Assembly: GCA_041547565.1 (NCBI GenBank)
Contig: JBFEUI010000077.1
Coordinates: forward strand, 1 to 13,704
From: JBFEUI01 sp041547565
Lineage (GTDB): Bacteria; Pseudomonadota; Gammaproteobacteria; Thiohalomonadales; Thiohalomonadaceae
Length of the DNA: 13,704 nt
Reading direction: 5' to 3'
Shown: positions 1 to 6,969 of the stretch, one piece after another
How the letters are laid out: every line of letters starts with the position of its first letter
Numbering within the stretch: position 1 is the stretch's first letter
Notes under the pieces: model-generated
The model's database searches: none
What the model saw: the letters and a program-made list of their open reading frames with translations, nothing else
What the model was told of the DNA's origin: nothing
Program-made: the position numbers and the translations under genes

Positions 1-1
1 C

Positions 2-2761
2 AGCGAATGGGTAGATCGCATCGGTCAGCTGCTCCCGCTGCCTCCGTCCCTGGCTGAAGGCCCTTCCAGCAGGATCGATGACAGGCAATCCGCAGCCATA
101 CTGACCCACAACAGTTTCGAGAACAGCACCATCCTCCGCCTGCGCGCGGATGAACGCTGCCTTTTTCTGCTGTTATCACCAGAGAACAATCAAACCGCAC
201 TGCCCTCTGCGACGGTGTTTGACCCTGTGTTGCGCAACTTCAGCAAAACATACTGGTTGTGCCGTGAGAACGACAAAAAAACAGCCCACCTTGAGCAGGA
301 AAACAGGCTGAGAAGAAAGGCGGAAGAGGCGCTGCGTGCGGAACACAATCTGTTCGTGGCAGGGCCGACCGTGGTATTCCGCTGGCAATGGGCCGAGGGT
401 TGGCCGGTTAGCTATGTCTCAGCCAATATTGAGGAGCAGTTCGGCTACAGTCCGAATGAGTTTCTCAGCGGCAAACTCGATTTTGAGGACATCATACACC
501 CGGATGATCGACAGTTCGTCGGACAAACAGAGGAGAAGACCACCGACAAAGGTACCTTCTTCGAGCTTGAATACCGCATTATCGATGCGCAGGGCCACAC
601 GCGCTGGGTTTACGATATCACCTTTCCGGAACGTAACGAGCACGGCGAAATCACTGCGCTCAACGGCTACCTCATCGACATCACCGAGCGCAAGCACACC
701 GAGGAGGAGATGGCCATTGTCGCACAGGCCTTCAACTCCAGGGAGGCCATTGTCATTACCGATGATAACAACAAAATCATTCGCGTTAATGACGCCTTCA
801 CCGAGATCACCGGCTACAGAGCCGATGAGGCCATAGGCCAAACCACGGCACTGCTCAAATCGGGTCGACACGATGACAAGTTTTATGCCGATATGTGGAC
901 CGCGCTCTCAAATAAAGGCCATTGGGAGGGCGAGGTCTGGAACCGGCGCAAGAACGGTGAGATATACCCGGAACTGCTGCATATCACCGCAATAACCAAC
1001 AGCCGTGGCCAAGTCTGCAACTATGTTGCCCATTTCACCGAGATATCCGAACTCAAGGCGCAGCAGGAAGCGCTGGGCCGCACCGTATCCGAGGAGGCGG
1101 TGCTGGGGAAACTGCTGCACCTGTCGCTGGCCAATACCACACAAGAGGTGTATCTCAAGCAGGCGCTCGATCTGCTGCTGAACGAAGTATCCTGGCTGCA
1201 GCTGGTGCCCAAAGGCGCAATCTTCCTCGTGCATGATGATACTGACAAGCCGATGCTGAAGATGTATGCCGAAGCGAATCTTGACCAGAACATCATCGAC
1301 CAGTGCCAGTACGTGGCGATGGGGCAATGCCTGTGCGGCACCGCAGCTGCTACAAAGGATATCGTATTTGCCAACGGTGTCGATTCAATGCACACCATAG
1401 TGTATGAGGGCATGCCCGATCACGGTCACTACTCAATCCCCCTGCTTCATGGTGAACAGTTGCTTGGTGTACTCACGCTCTATATCCAGGCAGGCCATAA
1501 ACGCTCTGACTCCGACACCACCTTCCTGTCACGGGTTGCTACGGTGCTGAGCCTCGGTATTAACAAGCGCAATATCGAGCAGGCCCTGATCGCATCGAAG
1601 AACGAGGCCGATGAGGCCAACCGGGCAAAATCGCTTTTTCTCTCCAGTATGAGTCATGAGCTTCGCACCCCGCTCAATGCCATCATCGGTTTTTCTCAAT
1701 TGCTGGAGTTCGAGCTTGTTGATGAATCACAACGCGACAGCGTACATGAGATAAGCAAGGCGGGTGAGCACCTGCTGGGCCTTATCAATGAGGTACTGGA
1801 TCTGGCAAAGATCGAGTCAGGACGTATCGACCTGTCGATCGAGATGGTGAAACTGCAGCCGGTGCTGGACGAATGCAACAGTCTGATAACCCCACTTGCC
1901 GCCGAACGGAACATCACCATCCACATGCCGACAATTTCGCCACAACTTGCCGTGCATGCCGACCGCATTCGTCTCAAGCAGGTATTGCTCAACCTGTTGT
2001 CCAACGCGGTGAAATACAACCGCCCGGGCGGTACTGTAACGCTCACAATCAATGGCAACGACGAATCGGCACGGCGCATCACCGTCATCGATACCGGACA
2101 GGGGATAGACGAAGAACAGCTCGCCGAGTTGTTCGAACCGTTCAACCGCCTGAATGCGGAAAAGAGCACGATCGAGGGTACCGGCATCGGCCTGGTGATC
2201 AGCAAGAAGCTGGTTGAACTGATGGCCGGAGAGATAGGCGTAGAGAGTACGGCCGGGCAGGGCAGCAACTTCTGGTTCGAACTGCCGGCCATGTCCGTCC
2301 AGACACCTGGCACCAGCAAACAAACCGACGATAGCGATGAAGACGCCGGTCAGAGACAAACTGCCTCGGCCACGGTGCTCTACATCGAGGACAATCCGGC
2401 CAATCTCAGGCTGGTGACCCAGCTACTTGGGCGCAAACCGCAGATCAAGCTACTCACCGCCCACGAACCGGGGCTGGGACTTGAGCTCAGCAGGGCGCAT
2501 ACGCCGGATCTGATCCTGCTCGATATCAACCTGCCGGGCATGGACGGATTCGAAGTGCTGGAACAGCTGCGGAATGACGACAGGACGAACACTATCCCGG
2601 TCCTCGCCGTCACCGCCAGCGCCATGGCGAGCGATATCGAAAAAGGGAAGCTGGCGGGGTTCGACGAGTACCTGACCAAACCCATCGATGTAAAAAGGTT
2701 CTACCAACTTGTCGATCGCTACCTATCGGCCACGGGCCAGCAGCGCGAACAGCACCTTTAG
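2..2761 (+). CDS. Hybrid sensor histidine kinase (PAS-PAS-GAF-HisKA-HATPase-REC), 5' end outside window
   Basis: The frame is open from base 2 to the TAG at 2759-2761 (919 residues visible), so the start lies upstream; the GTG at 215 is only an internal codon. Numbering from the first visible codon: residues 1-85 are an unrecognised sensory remnant, followed by a charged coiled-coil-like linker (about 85-115), PAS (about 120-230, ending in the usual DITERK), a second PAS (about 238-352), GAF (about 365-530), HisKA with H552 in SHELRTP, and a HATPase with N668, D697 (DTGQG) and GTGIGL at 726-731. The receiver (about 790-910) has E796/D797, phosphoacceptor D841 and K893. No membrane segment is visible, so the seen part is cytoplasmic. 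The GAF has a Cys triad (C435, C443, C445) around GQCLCG. There is no HPt, so phosphate must leave by a separate HPt protein. The gene converges on the HD-GYP regulator with 3 bases between. The domain calls are firm; the signal sensed is unknown. Confidence 0.93.
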   Translation, partial: SEWVDRIGQLLPLPPSLAEGPSSRIDDRQSAAILTHNSFENSTILRLRADERCLFLLLSPENNQTALPSATVFDPVLRNFSKTYWLCRENDKKTAHLEQENRLRRKAEEALRAEHNLFVAGPTVVFRWQWAEGWPVSYVSANIEEQFGYSPNEFLSGKLDFEDIIHPDDRQFVGQTEEKTTDKGTFFELEYRIIDAQGHTRWVYDITFPERNEHGEITALNGYLIDITERKHTEEEMAIVAQAFNSREAIVITDDNNKIIRVNDAFTEITGYRADEAIGQTTALLKSGRHDDKFYADMWTALSNKGHWEGEVWNRRKNGEIYPELLHITAITNSRGQVCNYVAHFTEISELKAQQEALGRTVSEEAVLGKLLHLSLANTTQEVYLKQALDLLLNEVSWLQLVPKGAIFLVHDDTDKPMLKMYAEANLDQNIIDQCQYVAMGQCLCGTAAATKDIVFANGVDSMHTIVYEGMPDHGHYSIPLLHGEQLLGVLTLYIQAGHKRSDSDTTFLSRVATVLSLGINKRNIEQALIASKNEADEANRAKSLFLSSMSHELRTPLNAIIGFSQLLEFELVDESQRDSVHEISKAGEHLLGLINEVLDLAKIESGRIDLSIEMVKLQPVLDECNSLITPLAAERNITIHMPTISPQLAVHADRIRLKQVLLNLLSNAVKYNRPGGTVTLTINGNDESARRITVIDTGQGIDEEQLAELFEPFNRLNAEKSTIEGTGIGLVISKKLVELMAGEIGVESTAGQGSNFWFELPAMSVQTPGTSKQTDDSDEDAGQRQTASATVLYIEDNPANLRLVTQLLGRKPQIKLLTAHEPGLGLELSRAHTPDLILLDINLPGMDGFEVLEQLRNDDRTNTIPVLAVTASAMASDIEKGKLAGFDEYLTKPIDVKRFYQLVDRYLSATGQQREQHL

Positions 2762-2764
2762 TTT

Positions 2765-3847
2765 TCAGCAGGCCCCTTCATCGTCGAGGTGGGCGCTGCG
2801 TATTAGCTCGATCTGATCGCGGATATCAAGAAACGCTTCGCTGAGCTGCGGGTCGAAGTGGCGACCGCCCTGTTCGCGAATAAAATTGAAGGCATCGTCA
2901 AGCGCCCAGGCCTTCTTGTACGGGCGACTCGATGTCAGGGCATCAAACACATCCGCCACGGCCGTGATACGCCCCAGCAAAGAGATATTCTCCCCCGCCA
3001 CACCGTTCGGATAGCCCGTACCGTCCCACTTTTCGTGGTGAGTGACGGCGATATCCCTGGCCGTCACAAGTAGCTCGCTCTCATTGCCGGACAGCAACTC
3101 GTAACCGATGGTGGTATGGGTCTTCATGATCTCATACTCCTCCTCCGTCAGCTTGCCCGGCTTGAGTAGCACATGATCGGGGATGCCGATCTTGCCGATA
3201 TCATGCATCGGTGCCGCATTGAGCAGAAGGTCACACGTCGGACTGTCCAGTCCGATATGGCGCGCCAGGGCTTCACAGAACTTGCTCATGCGGATAATGT
3301 GCATGCCGGTTTCATTGTCCCGGTACTCCGCGGCCCGGCCCAGCCGCTGCACGATCTCAAGGCGCGAGTCATGCAGTTCCTGCGTGCGCTGTTGCACAAG
3401 TTCTTCCAGCAGGCTTTTCTGGTCGCGCTCGAAACGGTGGAACAGCTGCGCCTCGATAATATTTCTCACCCGGTAGAGCAGCTCTATCCTGTCGAACGGT
3501 TTGGTCAGGTAGTCCCTGGCCCCGCCTTGAAGTGCCCGATGGCGGTGTTCCTTGTCGTGCTGGGCGGTGAGCACCAGGACAGGGGGCATCACAATGCCGA
3601 ACTCTTCAACCAGCAGTGCCAGCACCCCAAAGCCGTCAAGGTGGGGCATGTTCAGGTCAAGCAGGATAATATCGAACGGTGTGGCACGACACAGGTCGAG
3701 TACGGTACGCGGGTCGGTGGTCGACACCACCTTCTGATAACCCTCCGCTGAGAATATCTTCTCCAGCAGCTTGACGTTCACCGGCTCGTCATCGACCACC
3801 AGTACATTTGCCTGCCTGATATCGAAAATCGTTTTGTTATTGTTCAT
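2765..3847 (-). CDS. Response regulator with HD-GYP domain (probable c-di-GMP phosphodiesterase, RpfG-like)
   Basis: This 360-residue protein starts at ATG 3847. Residues 14-130 are a CheY-like receiver with D19/D20, phosphoacceptor D64 (ILLDLNMP) and K116 (LTKP). A helical linker (about 135-165) leads to an HD-GYP domain (about 165-355). The metal-binding and signature residues are present: H183, the HD pair H215-D216 in MHDIGKIGIPD, H244, H270/H271, and the GYP at 278-280 in HHEKWDGTGYP. Family knowledge: such proteins hydrolyse c-di-GMP to pGpG or GMP under control of receiver phosphorylation, and are cytosolic. The gene follows the CHASE8 kinase on the same strand after 173 bases without a clear terminator, so that kinase is the likely phosphodonor (inference). 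The ribosome site is poor: a GAAG about 12 bases upstream. Intact motifs argue for an active enzyme, but activity cannot be proven from sequence. Confidence 0.93.
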   Translation of the reverse strand: MNNNKTIFDIRQANVLVVDDEPVNVKLLEKIFSAEGYQKVVSTTDPRTVLDLCRATPFDIILLDLNMPHLDGFGVLALLVEEFGIVMPPVLVLTAQHDKEHRHRALQGGARDYLTKPFDRIELLYRVRNIIEAQLFHRFERDQKSLLEELVQQRTQELHDSRLEIVQRLGRAAEYRDNETGMHIIRMSKFCEALARHIGLDSPTCDLLLNAAPMHDIGKIGIPDHVLLKPGKLTEEEYEIMKTHTTIGYELLSGNESELLVTARDIAVTHHEKWDGTGYPNGVAGENISLLGRITAVADVFDALTSSRPYKKAWALDDAFNFIREQGGRHFDPQLSEAFLDIRDQIELIRSAHLDDEGAC

Positions 3848-4020
3848 GTATCGTTTTTCTTCACAACTTTCTCGTACGAATCAGGGGCGTTAGAGTCAGT
3901 GGCACCTGAACGGTAACCTACAGGATTAAGAATATCAGCTTTGCGACGGGAGTACAGGGCAATACACACCAGGATAGCGTGGTTATCGGGGCCTGCAGCG
4001 TGACTGTTATACAGCGCGCT
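3848..4020 (-). other. Intergenic gap between the CHASE8 kinase and HD-GYP genes
   Basis: No hairpin followed by a T-run is seen after the kinase stop, and I found no convincing -35/-10 pair for the HD-GYP gene. Only small dyads are visible: CTGTTATACAG at 4003-4013 and the 8-base palindrome TCGTACGA at 3872-3879. Read-through from the kinase is the simplest explanation for expression of the HD-GYP gene. A weak internal promoter cannot be excluded. Confidence 0.4.
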
Positions 4021-6336
4021 TCATGCGTTGTACTGCGCCTTGAAACGCTCAATCTCATCCATTACCACGAACACACCGGCATTGATGCTTTTCCATAGCA
4101 CCGGCTCCTGCTTGAGAAAATCCTGCAGCGACAGGCACTCGGAGCGAATGGCCGTCGCGCCCACTGCACTGGCCGAACCTGCCAGTTTATGCACCGCGGC
4201 ATACAGCGCCTGGTGATCACCCATGGCATGTGCGATGAGTATCGCCTCCTCACTCTCAGGCAGCAGTTTCAGGAACTCTTCCAGCAACCTCTGCGCCAGT
4301 GTTTCGTCACCACCCACGGCAGCAAGTGCCGCCGTGCGGTCATGGATATGGGGCACCACATCATCATCCGCCTTCTCCTGCTCCACCCCGGGCGGCTTCT
4401 CTACGCCAGCGCACCACCTGGCGATCACGGCATAGAGCTGCTCGGGTTTATAGGGTTTGGCCAGCAGGTCATTCATCCCGCCCTCGAGTACCTCCTGACG
4501 CATCTCCGGGAAGGCATGTGCAGTCACGGCTATAATGGGTAACGATTCAAAAGCTGGGTTGAGCCGCCGCATACGGTGTGCTGCCTCGATGCCGCTGATG
4601 CCCGGCATCTCCAGGTCCATAAGCACCAGGTCGAACGTCTGGCTGGCGGCCTGCGCCAGGGCCTCAACGGCCCCCTCCGCGGCCACCACCTCAATCCCCT
4701 CGTTGGCGAGCAGGGTTGTGGCGACAGTCAGGTTGAGCGGATTGTCGTCCACCACCAGGATACGCTTGCCGGCCAGCTTTGCAGCTGCCGCCGAGTCAGC
4801 TACGGACGACTCCGTTTCCGAGCCTGCCTCTTCGATGGCACTACGCCCTTGCGGCAGTGACAGGCGTACCGTCGCGGTCACGGTGGAACCTTCGCCAGGT
4901 ACACTGGACAGGGCAATATCACCCTCCATCAAAGCGACCAGCCGTTGGGTGATCACCAGCCCGAGGCCGGTCCCTCCGTAGCGCCGGGTAATGGAGCCGT
5001 CACCCTGCTGAAAGGGCTGAAACAGCAGTGCCTGCTGCTCGGCCGTAATACCGATGCCGGTATCACGCACCATAAGACGCAGGACGACCCGCTTAGCCTC
5101 CACCGCGTCACATTCGATATGTGCCGTGATGCGGCCGCTCTCGGTGAATTTAATTGCATTGCTCAGCAGGTTGATCAACACCTGGCTCAAGCGCACCGGA
5201 TCCCCATACAGTTCAGTGGGAACGTCCGCGGCAATCGAGGTCTTTAGCTCCAGCCCCTTCTCCTCGGCACGAAAGGCAAACAGTGCCTTCACGTTATCGA
5301 GCATCTTCCGCAGATCGAAATTTTTGCACTCCAGCCTAAACTTGCCCGACTCCATTTTTGAGAAGTCAAGAATGTCGTCGATAATCGTCAGCAGGCTCTC
5401 CGCCGAACCGCTAATGGTCTGAACGTATTCCCGCTGCTGTTCATCAAGGGCAGTCTTCTCCAGCAGTCCGGTAAAACCCATCACCGCACTCATCGGTGTG
5501 CGTATCTCATGGCTCATGGTGGCCAGAAAATCGCTCTTCGCCCGGTTGGCCGCCTCAGCCCTGTCCTTGGCCGATTCGAGTTCACGGGTACGCTCACCCA
5601 CCAGATGCTCCAGATCCTGGCGGTAGTTGGCCAGTTCCCGGTCATACTTCTGAATCTGCGCCAGCATGTCGTTGAAGCTTGCCACCAGGATCCCGAGTTC
5701 ATCATTGCTGTGGTGCTCGGCCCGGCTGGAAAAATCACGCTTCACGGCAACCGCATTCATCGTATTGAGCAATTGTCGCACCGGCACCGACACCACCCGG
5801 TGAAGTCGGCTGGAGATCAACACGGCCAGCAGCATGGAGATGCCAAAGACGACCAGCCCGAGCAATGACTGGCGCTCAAGAATGGTACGGGCCCAGCTCA
5901 TATCACCGACAATATGGATATACCCGAGCGTCTCGCCGGCAACTTTTACGGGCTCCCTGACCATCACGTTGTCAAGCAGTATTCCCGACGAATGGGCTTC
6001 GTGCCGTGTTGCCCAGTCGGCAGCGAAACGTGGGGATCGATAGACGGCAAAGACATCACCATTCAGGCGATGGATATCGGCCCACAACACATCATCCTGG
6101 GAGGCGAGTGTGTTCAGGATCTCGGTCGCAGTCTGGGTGTCACGGAATGTAACGGCAGCACCGCTGTTCTCCCCGACCAGCGTTGCCAGCGCCTGCAGGT
6201 GTGTTGTGGTCTCATTGCGGGCCGTGAGCAATTCGACCAGCATGAACATCACCATGCTGATTAACAACACAGCCGCTGCAGTGACGAGTATAATCGCCTC
6301 CAGCTTGTGTTTGATCGAAACATCACGCAACATCAT
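4021..6336 (-). CDS. Membrane hybrid histidine kinase: CHASE8-like sensor, HAMP, HisKA, HATPase, REC, HPt
   Basis: The protein has 771 residues. A first membrane helix spans about 14-37. A roughly 115-residue periplasmic region (about 40-155) looks like CHASE8, with the ENSGAAVTFRDTQTATEIL stretch typical of that domain. A second helix spans about 158-176, followed by HAMP (about 178-232) and a coiled coil. HisKA has H276 (SHEIRTP); HATPase has N393, D425 (DTGIG) and GGTGLGL at 454-460. The receiver has D529/D530/D531 region residues, phosphoacceptor D574 and K627. A C-terminal HPt (about 665-765) has H716 in AAVHKLAGSA. All sites needed for a His-Asp-His relay are present. The helix-CHASE8-helix-HAMP front end matches the diguanylate cyclase YfiN/TpbB, whose CHASE8 region is held inactive by periplasmic YfiR. 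The gene directly upstream encodes a YfiR homologue and overlaps by ATGA, so that control is the natural inference. A second Met codon follows directly at 6333. The downstream HD-GYP receiver is a plausible final acceptor. Confidence 0.94.
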   Translation of the reverse strand: MMLRDVSIKHKLEAIILVTAAAVLLISMVMFMLVELLTARNETTTHLQALATLVGENSGAAVTFRDTQTATEILNTLASQDDVLWADIHRLNGDVFAVYRSPRFAADWATRHEAHSSGILLDNVMVREPVKVAGETLGYIHIVGDMSWARTILERQSLLGLVVFGISMLLAVLISSRLHRVVSVPVRQLLNTMNAVAVKRDFSSRAEHHSNDELGILVASFNDMLAQIQKYDRELANYRQDLEHLVGERTRELESAKDRAEAANRAKSDFLATMSHEIRTPMSAVMGFTGLLEKTALDEQQREYVQTISGSAESLLTIIDDILDFSKMESGKFRLECKNFDLRKMLDNVKALFAFRAEEKGLELKTSIAADVPTELYGDPVRLSQVLINLLSNAIKFTESGRITAHIECDAVEAKRVVLRLMVRDTGIGITAEQQALLFQPFQQGDGSITRRYGGTGLGLVITQRLVALMEGDIALSSVPGEGSTVTATVRLSLPQGRSAIEEAGSETESSVADSAAAAKLAGKRILVVDDNPLNLTVATTLLANEGIEVVAAEGAVEALAQAASQTFDLVLMDLEMPGISGIEAAHRMRRLNPAFESLPIIAVTAHAFPEMRQEVLEGGMNDLLAKPYKPEQLYAVIARWCAGVEKPPGVEQEKADDDVVPHIHDRTAALAAVGGDETLAQRLLEEFLKLLPESEEAILIAHAMGDHQALYAAVHKLAGSASAVGATAIRSECLSLQDFLKQEPVLWKSINAGVFVVMDEIERFKAQYNA

Positions 6337-6899
6337 GGCGTCACCTCGTGACCGATAAGCACCGCAAGATCGAGCAGTCGGGAACTGAACTCAAGTCCGC
6401 TCTGACGCGCTGCCGCCAGGTTGATGACAAAACGTATCCGGCCACCAGAACGATATAGTTCAATCACCCCGCCGGTATTCGCAAAACCGGGCAGTTCGCT
6501 AACCGTCAGTACCGTAGAACCGCGCAGGGCGTTAAGCAGTTTTCCATAATGCCGCTGTTCTGAACGTGCAATATATAGCAGATGACAACCGGCCGGGGAT
6601 TGTGTCCGCGCGTACGTCTGTAGCGTTATGCGACGCTGCCCGACGACCTTGCCTTCAAGGCGCTTCAGTTCGGGCGCCAGTTCATCAGAACCGCTGATGC
6701 ACAGTCTAAGCGGTTGTGCACTGTCGGACCAGGTATTCGCCGGCCAGCGGGTGAACTTCGCAAAGTTGTAAACAAAGGCCGCCTTGAGCATGCGCGCCTC
6801 GTCACCGTTCTCCTGGGCCAGGGCGTACCCGGAAAAGGCGCACAGCCAGAGGCCGGCGAGCATCAACAACCTTGTCTTTAGCGCGCTCAACTCACTCAC
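6333..6899 (-). CDS. YfiR-family periplasmic protein (DUF4154)
   Basis: The protein has 188 residues, starting at GTG 6899; an in-frame TAA two codons upstream rules out an earlier start. A Sec signal peptide spans residues 1-28 (basic KTR, hydrophobic core, GYALA cleavage site). The mature part begins with the family hallmark MLKAAFVYNFAKFTRWP (residues 37-53) and continues with LRLCISG, HLLYIA and the glycine-rich GGVIELYRSGGRIRFVINLAAAR, all typical of YfiR. In Pseudomonas aeruginosa, YfiR is a soluble periplasmic repressor of YfiN, acting on its CHASE8 region. Only two cysteines remain in the mature chain (C67, C105). They match the first disulfide known in P. aeruginosa YfiR; the second pair is absent. 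The gene lies 70 bases after the TonB-dependent receptor and overlaps the kinase by 4 bases. Its likely job is to bridge receptor state and kinase activity (inference). The GTG has no well-spaced ribosome site of its own; see the short upstream frames. TTG 6890 is an alternative start. Confidence 0.9.
   Translation of the reverse strand: MSELSALKTRLLMLAGLWLCAFSGYALAQENGDEARMLKAAFVYNFAKFTRWPANTWSDSAQPLRLCISGSDELAPELKRLEGKVVGQRRITLQTYARTQSPAGCHLLYIARSEQRHYGKLLNALRGSTVLTVSELPGFANTGGVIELYRSGGRIRFVINLAAARQSGLEFSSRLLDLAVLIGHEVTP
6342..6347 (-). promoter_or_regulatory. Shine-Dalgarno of the CHASE8 kinase, inside the yfiR-like gene
   Basis: GAGGTG lies five bases before ATG 6336 and within the last codons of the upstream YfiR-family gene. 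With the ATGA stop/start overlap it supports translational coupling of the two proteins and fixes the kinase start at 6336 (or the adjacent ATG at 6333). Confidence 0.75.
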
Positions 6900-6927
6900 C
6901 GGTTACGGCTACCCTTTTCTTTAACAT
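6892..6927 (-). other. Possible 11-codon leader frame overlapping the yfiR-like start
   Basis: ATG 6927 is preceded by GGAAAGGA with a 6-base spacer (CTTCAG), the best ribosome site in this stretch. The frame encodes MLKKRVAVTGE and ends at TGA 6894-6892. It overlaps the GTG start of the yfiR-like gene in another frame and stops one base before the alternative TTG start at 6890. It could allow ribosomes to re-initiate on the downstream gene. A second short frame from ATG 6943 (MERTSDVKEKGSRNR, stop 6898-6896) has GGGAAG upstream and also ends on the GTG start. Neither is proven; coding is unlikely to matter for peptide function. Confidence 0.35.
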
Positions 6928-6969
6928 CTGAAGTCCTTTCCATCGCGTTCTTCCCGTCAGCTGATGCGG

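Noticed and set aside
215..217. GTG as the start of the first hybrid kinase
   Set aside because: The same frame is open from base 2 with protein-like composition, so the gene begins outside the window.
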